From Caldilineaceae bacterium (GTDB taxonomy: Bacteria; Chloroflexota; Anaerolineae; Caldilineales; Caldilineaceae): DNA of 64,000 bases. This document shows positions 1 to 8,461 of the stretch, one piece after another (the stretch's first letter is position 1; each line of letters starts with the position of its first letter). Both the position numbers and the translations under genes were made by a program. The notes beneath the pieces were generated by a model. That model worked only from the letters and a program-made list of their open reading frames with translations, did no database searches and had not been told where the DNA came from. The stretch spans positions 1 to 64,000 of the forward strand of contig JAJDTL010000024.1 in assembly GCA_022827195.1 (NCBI GenBank). The letters are read 5' to 3'.

Positions 1-235
1 ATATAGACGAAGAAGGGACGGGAGCCTCAATCCATGAAGTGTCACGAATATAGACGAAGAAGGGACGGGAGCCTCAATTCACGAAGTGTCACGAATATAG
101 ACGAAGAAGGGACGGGAGCCTCAATTCACGAAGTGTCACGAATATAGACGAAGAAGGGACGGGAGCCTCAATTCACGAAGTGTCACGAATCTACACGAAG
201 AAGGGACGGGAGCCTCAACCCATGAAGGGACACGA
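1..235. repeat. Tandem array of five 47-bp direct repeats
   Basis: Five head-to-tail copies of a 47-bp unit start at 1, 48, 95, 142 and 189. The middle copies are identical. The first and fifth differ slightly, and the fifth degenerates into further cacgaag text up to about 250. The unit contains the cores GAAGAAGGGACGGGAGCCTC and CACGAAGTGTCACGA. The array touches the left edge, so its true length is unknown. Copies abut without spacers, so this is not a CRISPR array. A related cacgaaggg motif recurs at 4111-4160 and 7783-7812. Confidence 0.95.
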
Positions 236-351
236 AATCACACGAAGGGTACAGACTCGATTCGATCGGAGGAAGATGTCCAAGGCGCGGGATGAACGCA
301 GGCGGAGAGCCGACTTTTTGGGCTTGGCCGTCGTTTGATACGATTGTGAAG

Positions 352-383
352 TTGGACACAATGGGTTGCTTTTGTGCTATAGT
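352..383 (+). promoter_or_regulatory. Candidate promoter upstream of the stalk-propeller/murE operon
   Basis: TATAGT at 378-383 is preceded by TGC, giving an extended -10 (TG-C-TATAGT). TTGGAC at 352-357 could be the -35, but the spacer is long at 20 bases. A second possible -10, TATAAT, lies at 394-399. The next gene starts at 443. Position and AT content support a promoter here, but the exact element is uncertain. Confidence 0.4.
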
Positions 384-442
384 TTCTGTTACGTATAATT
401 AAGGTCTTTCACTTTCTTTCCTGCCTCCTTCAGGGAGGGACT

Positions 443-2320
443 ATGCGGGCCGGAATCCGCCGAAAGGCGCGTGCGAGTATAGACGCGGCAAGAACTATGG
501 CGAATCGGTTTGTCTTGGGCCAACTCGTTCTGACGCTGGTGCTGGTTGCGGCGCTCCTCCTGTCGGCGGGCGGCCTGATTTACGCGCAGTCCGGCTTTGT
601 ACCATTCACCAACAGCATCATCAGCCTGGACGTATCGCCGGACGACGGCGGTATCGTGGTGGCCGGTACGCTCAACGTGCCCGTGCCGGCGGGGATCTAT
701 CGCAGCGGCGACGGTGGCCACACATGGAGCCGCGCCACGGTGGAGCTGCCGCCTGACACGTCGATCAGCGCGATCCGGTTCGACCCGCAGGACGGAAACC
801 GGGTGCTGGCGGCGGACGGGGGCGTGGGCAATCTGTTCATCAGCGAAGACGGGGGGTTGAGCTGGCGCCAGGAAACATCGATCAACCAGATACTTACGCC
901 CAACAGTGGGGTGGGCCGCATGTTTGCCCGGGTCGAGGAGGGACAGACCGTTTTCTACGCCGGGACGCGATATGACGGAGTTGTGCGCAGCGCAGACGGC
1001 GGTCTGACATGGGCGTGGTTCGGCGACGGACTATCGGCGGGGGCGCTGCGCGTGCGGGCATTTGTGGAGAAGGATGGAACGCTCTTTGCGGGGACGCACG
1101 ACGGGGTATGGCGTCATACTGCGGGCGCGAATGCGTGGACGCGCGTCAACCTGCCGGCCGGCATCATCGCCCGCGGCATGACAATATTCGATGGACGGCT
1201 CTACGTCGGGACCTTTGCCTCCGGCCTCTTTCTGAGCGACGACGGGGTAAACTGGCTGCAGGACCCATCGTTTCCGGCGGGCGTCATCATCTACGATATG
1301 GTCGTGAGCGGTGAACAGGTGATTGTGGCTACGAATGTCGGTCTGTGGAGCCAGAGCGTGCCGGATTGGGTGCGGGCAAACGTTAACGGCGCGGCGTTTG
1401 CCAACGCGGTCTACCGCCTTGCTTCGTCGGCGACGCTGGTGGGGGTTTCCTACGCCGGGACGGAGCAGGACGGCGTACTCCGCACAATCGACAGCGGTGC
1501 CAGTTTTCTCTCGTCGGCACAGATTACACCGCTGGACCCGGCCGAGCTGCCGGGGCAGCCGACGCCCACGTTCACTCCCACGCCCACCTTCACTCCCTCG
1601 CCCACTGTGACGGCCACGGCGACGGAGACACCGTCGCCGACCGCGAGCGCGACGCCGACGGTGACCGCGACGCTGGACCCCAACGCGCCAACCTTGACGC
1701 CGACGCCTTTGCCGACGTGTGATCCGAGCCTGCCGACCTTCACGCCGACGCCGACCGCGACGGTGACGCTGGACCCGAGCGCACCGACTTTCACGCCGAC
1801 CGCGACGCCTTCGGCGACCCCGACGTGGGACCCGAACGTAGCGACGCCTACGCCGACCGCGACGCCTTCGGCGACCCCGACGTGGGACCCGAACGTGGCG
1901 ACGCCCACGCCGACTGCGACAGCCACGGCCGTTCCGAACTGTGTCCCCGGCGATCCGACTGCGACGCCGACCGCGACGGCGACGTTGGACCCGAACGCGC
2001 CGACGCCCACGCCGAAATCTACGCCGACGGAGACCGCGACGCCGGACCCGAACGCTGCCGCCCCCACCCCGACTATGACGCCGGAACCTGGCGCGCCTGA
2101 TCCCGACGCGGCGACGAGCACGCCGGAAGCGCCGGAGCAGGAAGTGGAAGTTCCGACCCCCACGCCGACTGCGACAAAGGACACGCTGGGCAGCGTGGGA
2201 GACCGACTGACGCAGATACCGCCGATCTGGATCGGGGGGGCGGCGCTGTTCTTTCTTCTGATCCTGGTTGCCAGCGTTTCGGTGGCGCGCGACGGATCGC
2301 GCGATGCCGATGACCTATGA
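443..2320 (+). CDS. Surface-anchored BNR/sortilin-type beta-propeller with Thr-Pro-rich stalk
   Basis: A 625-residue exported protein. Residues about 23-49 form a hydrophobic signal segment ending in Tyr-Ala-Gln. Residues about 50-365 carry Asp-box repeats (S-x-D-x-G-x-x-W), for example YRSGDGGHTW, FISEDGGLSW and VRSADGGLTW, typical of BNR/VPS10/Ycf48-like propellers. Residues about 370-590 are a low-complexity Thr-Pro stalk that includes a 19-residue unit duplicated in tandem (57 bp, near 1802-1915). A C-terminal membrane segment (about 597-616) precedes a short charged tail, so the propeller is probably displayed on the cell surface. The ATG at 443 follows GGGAGGG; an internal ATG at 497 is an alternative. 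It overlaps murE by ATGA. The ligand is unknown. Confidence 0.85.
   Translation: MRAGIRRKARASIDAARTMANRFVLGQLVLTLVLVAALLLSAGGLIYAQSGFVPFTNSIISLDVSPDDGGIVVAGTLNVPVPAGIYRSGDGGHTWSRATVELPPDTSISAIRFDPQDGNRVLAADGGVGNLFISEDGGLSWRQETSINQILTPNSGVGRMFARVEEGQTVFYAGTRYDGVVRSADGGLTWAWFGDGLSAGALRVRAFVEKDGTLFAGTHDGVWRHTAGANAWTRVNLPAGIIARGMTIFDGRLYVGTFASGLFLSDDGVNWLQDPSFPAGVIIYDMVVSGEQVIVATNVGLWSQSVPDWVRANVNGAAFANAVYRLASSATLVGVSYAGTEQDGVLRTIDSGASFLSSAQITPLDPAELPGQPTPTFTPTPTFTPSPTVTATATETPSPTASATPTVTATLDPNAPTLTPTPLPTCDPSLPTFTPTPTATVTLDPSAPTFTPTATPSATPTWDPNVATPTPTATPSATPTWDPNVATPTPTATATAVPNCVPGDPTATPTATATLDPNAPTPTPKSTPTETATPDPNAAAPTPTMTPEPGAPDPDAATSTPEAPEQEVEVPTPTPTATKDTLGSVGDRLTQIPPIWIGGAALFFLLILVASVSVARDGSRDADDL
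1802..1915 (+). repeat. Tandem 57-bp coding repeat in the Thr-Pro stalk
   Basis: Two nearly identical 57-bp units lie side by side within the stalk region. Each encodes the same 19 residues around the motif SATPTWDPNVATPTPT. They sit among shorter, more degenerate Thr-Pro repeats. Such arrays change length easily by slippage or recombination. Confidence 0.8.
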
Positions 2321-4029
2321 CGGGGAGCGCGCCGGTGAGCAGCGATGCAGGGCGCGGGAGCGCCGGGCATCACGGGTCAACAGAGGACGGCCGGCGGGCG
2401 CTGGACAGGTTGCTGCGTGAGATTCCCCAGGCGTTGCGCGTCGGCGGCAGTCCCAATGTTCCTGCAATACAGGTGCGATCGGTCACCGAGGACAGCCGGG
2501 CCGTGTGTGATGGCGCGCTGTTCGTGGCTGTGCCGGGCATAGAGCAGGACGGCCATCGCTACATCCCACAGGCAGTAGAGGCAGGCGCTGCCGCGGTCGT
2601 GGGCAGCCACTCCCTCGATCAGCTGGAGGCAGAGGGCTGGTGGCCGCGGCCGGCCTGCGTTCCCTATACACGGGTGAAGGACAGCCGCGAGGCACTGGCC
2701 TGGCTCAGCGCGGCGTTTTTCGGCTTTCCCAGCCGCGGTCAGACTGTGGTTGGCGTTACCGGGACCGACGGCAAGACGACGACCTGTGCGCTGCTTGAGG
2801 CGATACTGGGCGCGGCGGCCGCCGTGGGCGTAATCACAACGGTCGGCGCGCGCATTGCCGGGGTCGAGCAGGAGACCGGGCTGCACGTGACGACGCCGGA
2901 GGCGCCGGCGGTGCAGGCGCTCCTGGCGCAGATGCGTGCGGCGGGCTGCGCGTATTCGGTGGTCGAGAGCACCAGTTTCGGGCTGGAGCAGAGGCGAGTG
3001 GCAGCGGTCGAGTATGATGCGGCTGCGTTGACCAACATCACGCACGAGCACCTCGACATCCACGGTTCCTTCGAGGCATACCGTTCGGCCAAGTTCCTGC
3101 TGTTTCGCCGTCTCTTCCGCGGCGGGCAGGACGCGGCCGGGCCCCGTATTGCGGTCTTCAACAAGGACGACGGCAGCTGCGAGCCCTTGCAGGCGGTGCT
3201 GGCCGAGGAGCAGGCGCGCAACCCCGCGGCCGAAGTAATCCCCTATATATATAGTGTGTCCGATCCGGGCGCGGACGTTTACGCGCGGAGCATAGAGTAT
3301 CTGCCGGACGCGACGCGCTTTGAGTTGGTCTGGCGCGGGGGTGTGCTGCCGCTGGAGACGCGGCTGATCGGCGAGTTCAACGTGTCGAACGTTCTGTGCT
3401 CGGCCGCGGTCGCGCTCGGGCTGGGGATCTCGCCTGAACAGATCGCGCACGGCGTCGGCTCTCTTGCAGCGGTGCTGGGGCGGATGCAGCGAATGGATGT
3501 GGGGCAGGAATTTCTGGCCGTGGTCGACTTTGCGCATTCGCCGGCCAGCCTTGAGCGGGCCTTGCAGACATTGCGCCCGCTCGTCGGCGCCGGTGGGCGC
3601 GCCGGGCGGCTGATCGCAGTATTCGGCTGTGCCGGTCTGCGCGACCGGGGCAAGCGGCGGCTGATGGGGAAGGTGAGCGGCCGTCTGGCCGATTTCACCA
3701 TCATCACGGCAGAGGACCCCCGCACGGAGGACCTGGACGCGATCAACCGGGAGATTGCAGCCGGCGTTGAGGAGGTGGTCGGCGAGTCTGAGGCGGGGCA
3801 GGGCGGGCCTGGGGAGGACGCCGCGTCGCCGGAGTCCCGCTATTCGATCGTGCCGGACAGGGCTGAGGCGATCCGGGTCGGCGTGCAGATGGCGCGAGCG
3901 GGGGATGTGGTCGCCTCGTTCGGCAAGGGCCATGAACGGAGTATGTGCTACGGCGAGACGGAGTATCCCTGGAATGAGCAGGAGGCGATGCTTGGCGCGT
4001 TGCGTGCGCGTATGGAGGGGGGTTTTTAG
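2317..4029 (+). CDS. murE: UDP-N-acetylmuramyl-tripeptide synthetase (MurE-type Mur ligase)
   Basis: A 570-residue cytoplasmic Mur ligase that adds the third residue to UDP-MurNAc-Ala-Glu in peptidoglycan synthesis. The N-terminal substrate domain is followed by the ATP loop TGTDGKTT (residues 148-155), TTPEAP, the TNITHEHLDIHG block, GRM...VVDFAHSP, and VFGCAGLRDRGKR of the C-terminal domain. The motif that reads the third amino acid is DNPR in meso-diaminopimelate enzymes; here it is EDPR within TAEDPRTEDL, so the added amino acid is uncertain. The C-terminal KGHE motif is present. The start overlaps the previous stop (ATGA), implying translational coupling. A Gly/Glu-rich insertion near residues 490-507 is unusual. 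Confidence 0.93.
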   Translation: MTGSAPVSSDAGRGSAGHHGSTEDGRRALDRLLREIPQALRVGGSPNVPAIQVRSVTEDSRAVCDGALFVAVPGIEQDGHRYIPQAVEAGAAAVVGSHSLDQLEAEGWWPRPACVPYTRVKDSREALAWLSAAFFGFPSRGQTVVGVTGTDGKTTTCALLEAILGAAAAVGVITTVGARIAGVEQETGLHVTTPEAPAVQALLAQMRAAGCAYSVVESTSFGLEQRRVAAVEYDAAALTNITHEHLDIHGSFEAYRSAKFLLFRRLFRGGQDAAGPRIAVFNKDDGSCEPLQAVLAEEQARNPAAEVIPYIYSVSDPGADVYARSIEYLPDATRFELVWRGGVLPLETRLIGEFNVSNVLCSAAVALGLGISPEQIAHGVGSLAAVLGRMQRMDVGQEFLAVVDFAHSPASLERALQTLRPLVGAGGRAGRLIAVFGCAGLRDRGKRRLMGKVSGRLADFTIITAEDPRTEDLDAINREIAAGVEEVVGESEAGQGGPGEDAASPESRYSIVPDRAEAIRVGVQMARAGDVVASFGKGHERSMCYGETEYPWNEQEAMLGALRARMEGGF

Positions 4030-4110
4030 TTTTTCGTCTTCAGTTCTTGGTTTGGAACTGTTTCGCCAATGGAATCCGCAGTTTGTGTTTTTTCAAGCTC
4101 TCAGATTTAT

Positions 4111-4160
4111 CCACGAAGGGACACGAAGGGGCACGAAGGGGCACGAAGGGACAAGAATAG
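4111..4160. repeat. Short cacgaaggg tandem repeat, related to the left-edge array
   Basis: Four near-perfect copies of a 10-11 base unit (cCACGAAGGGa/g) run in tandem. The same core is found in the 47-bp array at the left edge and again at 7783-7812, so this is a dispersed intergenic repeat family. No coding role is visible. Confidence 0.8.
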
Positions 4161-4440
4161 ATTTCTTGGGGGATTGTAGGTGGGCTGAGTGGCTAACTGG
4201 CCGGCTGTGGCCGATACCGGCACAGGAGGAAGGGGAGGACGGGGACGCCTGGGCTGACGCGGTGCGTTCAGTTGGCAAAAAAGTGGATTCAGAGGGGACC
4301 TGCTATGGTTTCCATTTCTTGGTTGGAGGTTTCGGTCGTAAGGCCGGGATGCTGTATCTGAAAGTGGTTTTGTGCCTCGGTATGTCGTATTGTAATATGT
4401 GTGGTAGCCTTTATATGCACCAGAGAGCAGGTGCGGCCGG

Positions 4441-4467
4441 CCGCCCTACCGGGGATAGGTAGGGCGG
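4441..4467. other. Perfect 10-bp inverted repeat (hairpin)
   Basis: CCGCCCTACC at 4441-4450 and GGTAGGGCGG at 4458-4467 form a perfect stem with a 7-base loop; one more G-C pair closes it at 4440/4468. There is no following T-tract, so it is not a classical intrinsic terminator. It could be a structured transcript end or a DNA-binding site. Confidence 0.6.
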
Positions 4468-4563
4468 CGGCGTGGTGGTATCGGCGGTTTATCTGTTCAA
4501 TGTAGAGCAGCGGAAGGCTGTGCGCACGGAGCACGGTGCGGAGGCGCGTTTGACGTTTCGGCA

Positions 4564-4592
4564 TTGTGCATCTGAATGTTCCGTGATATAAC
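4564..4592 (+). promoter_or_regulatory. Promoter with extended -10 for the repeat lipoprotein
   Basis: TTGTGC (4564-4569), a 17-base spacer and TATAAC (4587-4592), preceded by TGA, give an extended -10 element. It lies about 90 bases upstream of the GTG start at 4686, in an otherwise non-coding stretch. Confidence 0.5.
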
Positions 4593-4685
4593 AGAATCAG
4601 ACTGATTGGCGCACGCGTCGAAGGGCGGCGCGCCGACTGCAATTATTTGCCACATCTTTGTTAAGCACACATAAGGAGGCGGCTC

Positions 4686-7166
4686 GTGTCGGCCTTACTC
4701 CGCAAATTTGCAGCCGTTCTGGTCATCAGCCTGGCGCTGGGCGCCTGTGCTGGCGGCGGTGACGGCGGCTCGACCTGGTTCAACCTTCCGTCAGTACCGA
4801 TCCGAGTCGATGCCAACGGCAACGGCAGCGCGCTCGGGTTCCCGATGGGCCGGATGCTGCAGCAGCCGATGCTGGACCAGTTCGCTGCAGCCGGCGTTGA
4901 CGTGCTGGAGGCCAGAATCGGTTATCACGGCATATTCCTTTACGCCGACGGTGAGCCTCTGCCCTACCTGAAGTGGAGCGACGAGTCGACGGAGCTTCTG
5001 GGCGAGATTCTGCCTTACGTCCCCGGCGCGGGGCAGGCGGCGCCGGCGTTGACGTGGCTGCGGAGGGTTGGTCTGGGCGCGATCATCGTTTTGCCGACGG
5101 CCGGCGGCGACGTGCCGCGCTGGCAGGGCGAGGAGCTGGTGAGCGAGGAGAGCGCGGAGACTACGATCGGGCCGTTGCAGTTTGCGAGCATAGCATTCGA
5201 TGCGGAGGGCAATGCGTCGTTCGAGGGCATTCCGATCGCCCAGCTTGAGGAGGCACTGGGCCAATCGCTGGGCGTGGCACTGCCGTCGATGGCGCTCCAG
5301 ATTGTCAACGGAGTGGGGGCGGACCAGTTCAGCATCGCGACGCAGCCCAACGGCATCGACCTGGCCTTCGACGACACGTTGCTGGCCGGCCTGGCGTATG
5401 ACGGCGAGCGCCTGGAAAACCTGATGCCGATCCTCGGCGCCTTCGTGGACCCGTCGATGGGCGACATGATCGCGGACGTGGTGCCGATGTTGCAGGGCGC
5501 GGACCTGGACATTATCGTCTCATTTACGGGTGAACCGGCGGCGGATACGCTGCTGCCGAGGATTGCGGTCGACGTGGCGGAGGACGGCTCGGCGAGCGCG
5601 TTTGGGATTCCGCTCGGGTCCGGTTCGCTGCTGCCGGCCGATGTGCTGGCCCTGTTGGGCGATTCAAACGTACTGATGCTGGATTTGAGCATCAAGAGTG
5701 AGGGCATCTACCTGGCGCTGAATCAGGAGCCGCTGCCGACGATTTTGTGGAACGAGGCTTCGATAGGGCTGATTGGCAAGATCGCGGTCGATTTGCTCGG
5801 CGTCGAATCGGGCGTGGTTGACGCGGGGCTGACGGTGCTGCAGAGCCTGCTGGCGAAGACGGATGTGGCGCTGTCGCTGGGCCTGCCGGGCCAGGATGGG
5901 ATGACGTTTGCCGACGACTATGATGTGACGGCGCCGGGCTTTGCGGCCGCGCCGGATATGGGGACGCTGGGCCAGATCGGGGCATCGATCAGCGGTGACG
6001 GTATGGTCGTGTCGGCGCTTGGCATCTCGCTTGCCGAAATGGCGATGCTGCTGCCGGCGCCGATCAGTCTGCCGCCGACGGTTATGAACATTCTGAATGC
6101 CACGGGTTCGGACTCGCTGCAGCTGACGACGTCGACAAGCACGACGCAGCTGCTGGGCGACTCGGGCACGCTGCTGGCGTTGGAGTACGATGATGCGGCG
6201 CTGAACCGGCTGGTGGTGGTGCTTTCCTCGCTGTCGGACCGAATTGCGTTCATTCAGACGCTGATTGACATTCCGGTGCTGCCGAACCTGCCGCAGATTC
6301 TCGGCTCGGGGCTGAACGTGCAGGTTGCGCTGGCGGGACAGGACGCGCCGGAGACGAATCTGACTTCGCTGCCGGTTGAGGTGAAGGCGGACGGTGGCCT
6401 GGCGGTGTTGGGGATCCCACTTGGGGACAATCCGAGGCTGCCGGCGGACATTATTGTTCAAATGCAGGAGCTGAACGTCCAGCGGCTGGACCTCAATATC
6501 ATGGACGCCAGCCTATACCTGGCGGCCAACGGCGGAAACCTGCCGGTCATCTCCTGGTCCGAGCAGACGATGGAGACGCTGCAGCGGGTCGCTGCTGAAT
6601 TGCTGGGCCCGGTCCTGCCGGTGGGGGCGATTGTTGACTTCCTCCAGAACACCGATATCGGCGTGGCGCTGACGCTTCCGCCGGCTGACGGCGCGGAAGC
6701 GATCGCCGTACCGGCCGAGTTCGACGTGACGGCCGTGCGGATGGAGCCGCCTTTGATCGAAAGCGAGTTCAGGCCGGTGCTTGCGCTCGGTCTGACGCTG
6801 GAGGGTTCGGAGATTCGCTCGGTTGCCGGGTTGCCGGCTGCGGACCTGGAGGAGATGGGCGTGAGTCTGCCGTCTTTGCCGGCGAACATTGCTATGATCC
6901 TGCAGGACGGTCTGAAAGTCTCGGAGCTGGAGTTGACCTCGACGTCGAACCAGCTGAATGTGGTGGCGGACAACACGGTGCTGCTGACACTGCACTATGA
7001 TTCGCCCTCGATCCTGCGGGTGCTGGACCTGGCGGCGCCGTTGCTGCCGGAGCAGATTGCGGCGGCGCTTGAGGACCCGGGCATTGCGGAGTTGATTGTC
7101 GACGAGTTCCTGCCGCTGGTCGTGGGTGCGAACCTGGACGTGACCGCGGAGTTGGTGCAGGAGTAG
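4686..7166 (+). CDS. Lipoprotein of three tandem two-part repeats, unknown function
   Basis: An 826-residue predicted lipoprotein. The signal peptide ends in the lipobox LGA-C with Cys21, so the protein should be membrane-anchored outside the cell. The rest is an alternating A-B-A-B-A-B array. A modules (starting near residues 36, 290 and 565) share a pattern like LGIPLG...LPADVL...LDL...LYLA...LP...W.E. B modules (near 165, 425 and 690) share GISL...LPS...IL.G...L.L......TLLAL.YD. One A-B pair spans about 260-275 residues. I do not recognise a named family. The GTG start is set by AAGGAGG seven bases upstream. An intrinsic terminator follows at 7203, so it is probably transcribed alone. Confidence 0.85.
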   Translation: MSALLRKFAAVLVISLALGACAGGGDGGSTWFNLPSVPIRVDANGNGSALGFPMGRMLQQPMLDQFAAAGVDVLEARIGYHGIFLYADGEPLPYLKWSDESTELLGEILPYVPGAGQAAPALTWLRRVGLGAIIVLPTAGGDVPRWQGEELVSEESAETTIGPLQFASIAFDAEGNASFEGIPIAQLEEALGQSLGVALPSMALQIVNGVGADQFSIATQPNGIDLAFDDTLLAGLAYDGERLENLMPILGAFVDPSMGDMIADVVPMLQGADLDIIVSFTGEPAADTLLPRIAVDVAEDGSASAFGIPLGSGSLLPADVLALLGDSNVLMLDLSIKSEGIYLALNQEPLPTILWNEASIGLIGKIAVDLLGVESGVVDAGLTVLQSLLAKTDVALSLGLPGQDGMTFADDYDVTAPGFAAAPDMGTLGQIGASISGDGMVVSALGISLAEMAMLLPAPISLPPTVMNILNATGSDSLQLTTSTSTTQLLGDSGTLLALEYDDAALNRLVVVLSSLSDRIAFIQTLIDIPVLPNLPQILGSGLNVQVALAGQDAPETNLTSLPVEVKADGGLAVLGIPLGDNPRLPADIIVQMQELNVQRLDLNIMDASLYLAANGGNLPVISWSEQTMETLQRVAAELLGPVLPVGAIVDFLQNTDIGVALTLPPADGAEAIAVPAEFDVTAVRMEPPLIESEFRPVLALGLTLEGSEIRSVAGLPAADLEEMGVSLPSLPANIAMILQDGLKVSELELTSTSNQLNVVADNTVLLTLHYDSPSILRVLDLAAPLLPEQIAAALEDPGIAELIVDEFLPLVVGANLDVTAELVQE

Positions 7167-7202
7167 GCTGTTTTGCGGCGAAACTTATACAGTTGAAGAG
7201 TG

Positions 7203-7239
7203 GGCGAGGGCGATTTCATCGGCTCTCGCCTTTTTCTTT
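7203..7239 (+). terminator. Intrinsic terminator after the repeat lipoprotein
   Basis: GGCGAG at 7203-7208 pairs with CTCGCC at 7225-7230, with a short inner CGA/TCG pairing, followed directly by TTTTTCTTT. It lies 37 bases after the lipoprotein stop. Confidence 0.8.
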
Positions 7240-7268
7240 CCAACGCCCCTGGAAGGGAGGTTCTGACT

Positions 7269-7775
7269 ATGCCGAATGGAGGCTCAGATTGCTGTGGCAC
7301 CTGCTGGTTCAATCGCAGAAACCGCGGGGAGAAGGGTTACCGGTGGGCAGAGGACAGTGAATTGGAACCCTTCTGCGAGATCAGGGATGTTGCGATCGAG
7401 GATCCCTTCTGGACTTACTGTGCCAACCATCCACATCGAAGGCCCAAACGAGATCCGATTCCAATTGGGCCCGTAATGCGAAATGATGGTGGAGAATATT
7501 CCGGTAGGGGATATGTCCGAGAAGTGTGGATAGAGTCACCCGACTCAGAGGAGATTCGACGGCACCTACTTGGTCTTCTTCGCAACTTACGTGCACATGT
7601 CGTTAACGATCGGTATCCGGCGCGTCCTGGACTTGCAGAGGTCGTGGTACGACAACTGGGTGAATTCAGGGAGAAAAGGGCCGAGCAGCAGATTCGGTGG
7701 CTCAGCGAGAACGGTCCGCAACCGCTGTCTGATGTTGCCGGCGAGGCGCTGCGGCAGATCAGAGGAGGGGGTTGA
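7269..7775 (+). CDS. Small Cys-rich, probably zinc-binding protein of unknown function
   Basis: A 168-residue protein. The ATG at 7269 is preferred over the in-frame ATG at 7200, which lies in the terminator stem, because GGGAGG sits just upstream of 7269. The N-terminal third holds Cys8-Cys9-x2-Cys12 (DCCGTCWFN), Cys36 (PFCEIRD) and Cys51-x2-His54 (TYCANH), a spacing that could bind one zinc. The C-terminal half is Arg/Glu-rich and predicted helical. No signal peptide or membrane segment is visible. I recognise the Cys pattern as that of uncharacterised small proteins but cannot assign a function. Confidence 0.65.
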   Translation: MPNGGSDCCGTCWFNRRNRGEKGYRWAEDSELEPFCEIRDVAIEDPFWTYCANHPHRRPKRDPIPIGPVMRNDGGEYSGRGYVREVWIESPDSEEIRRHLLGLLRNLRAHVVNDRYPARPGLAEVVVRQLGEFREKRAEQQIRWLSENGPQPLSDVAGEALRQIRGGG

Positions 7776-7782
7776 AGTGGGA

Positions 7783-7812
7783 TCCACGAAGGGGCACGAA
7801 TTTACACGAAGG
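7783..7812. repeat. Degenerate cacgaag repeat
   Basis: Three spaced copies of CACGAAG follow the Cys-rich gene, matching the dispersed repeat at 4111 and at the left edge. Confidence 0.6.
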
Positions 7813-7904
7813 TGGGTTGGGAGAGACTACGAAGTGGTACGAACGATTCGACGACCGTATTGACGACTTTTCCGTAAACCTGTATCGTCTTGACACGCAG
7901 GAGA

Positions 7905-8075
7905 TCAGTGAAGTTCCGCTCCCGACCTCTCCGGAGTATTGTGCTGACAGGGCTGGACATTTCGCCGTTCTGACCAGGGTGCCCGGCGCAATTCGTGCAA
8001 CGGCATCTCCGCGAGCAGCTCCTTCTTCATGTCACCAATGCGCCGCCGGCGTGCCGGCGCGAACCCCCTGGTCAA
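7905..8075 (-). pseudogene. Remnant of an HTH (Xre-type) antitoxin gene
   Basis: The TTG at 8075 overlaps the toxin stop (TTGA). The translated start is basic and leads into KKELLAEMPLHELRRA, which matches the N-terminal region of antitoxins paired with RelE-like toxins. After this the frame loses similarity and stops at 7905, about 56 residues in. Another frame continues with a segment (SSPVSTILRRGRERNF) that vaguely resembles the helix-turn-helix end, suggesting a frameshift. This is inferred by memory of the family, not by alignment. The module is probably dead. Confidence 0.55.
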
Positions 8076-8461
8076 CTCGCGGAACGAATGGCGTCCACTC
8101 TTTCGATCAACCCCTCCTTTCGCAGTTCCTCCAGATGCTCGTCGTGCAGGGCATCTGCGATGGGCAGGGACTGCTCATGGAACCGATCGTTTCCGGTCTT
8201 GTCTCCGCAGATGAAAAGATTGGACGTTCGCCTCGGGTCGAAGACGAAGAAGACCCGCAGAGGCCTGCCGCCGCCCTGCACGCGCAACTCGCGCATTCCC
8301 CCGTGACGTGAACCTCTGATATCCGAGGAGTGGGGGTACGGCGGTTCAGGACCATACACCGTCAACAATTCGACCCTGGCATGCAGGGTGTCCCTCTGAT
8401 TCTCCTTTGGCCTCTACCACCACTGCCAGAGACGGTCCGCGTGCTTCGCCTTCCAGGCCAT
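8072..8461 (-). pseudogene. RelE/HigB-like toxin interrupted by an in-frame TAG
   Basis: From the ATG at 8461 the frame gives about 129 codons, the usual length of this toxin family. It reads HADRLWQWW, then TAG (8414-8416), then RPKENQRDTLHARVELLTV, the block SSDIRGSRHGGMRELR, GRPLRVFFVFDPRR, and GDKTGNDRF ... PIADALHDEHLEELRKEGLI. The C-terminal part is a clear RelE/ParE-superfamily RNA-endonuclease toxin, and the peptide on either side of the stop fits the family. A shortened product could start at TTG 8368 but would lack the first helices. The stop, together with the decayed antitoxin just downstream, points to an inactivated toxin-antitoxin pair. Confidence 0.7.

Larger units (their letters stand above)
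4030..4672. other. Gene-free spacer with repeats and a hairpin
   Basis: About 640 bases between murE and the lipoprotein gene. A T-rich motif related to the one at 19131 lies over and just after the murE stop. Cacgaaggg repeats follow at 4111-4160, a perfect inverted repeat at 4441-4467 and a promoter at 4564-4592. Open frames crossing it have no recognisable protein features and look like read-through of antisense or shifted frames. Confidence 0.6.

Noticed and set aside
1..235. CRISPR array
   Set aside because: The repeats abut each other with no variable spacers, and no cas genes are present in the window.
1450..2373. 307-codon minus-strand frame opposite the Thr-Pro stalk
   Set aside because: It is the complement of a low-complexity repeat, giving Val-Gly repeats only; the plus-strand gene has real domain motifs.
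3755..4462. 235-codon plus-strand frame running past murE
   Set aside because: Its first half is a shifted frame of murE and the second half runs through the cacgaaggg repeat and a hairpin; no protein features.
7772..8311. 179-codon plus-strand frame
   Set aside because: Antisense to the toxin-antitoxin remnant, whose minus-strand translation has clear family motifs.
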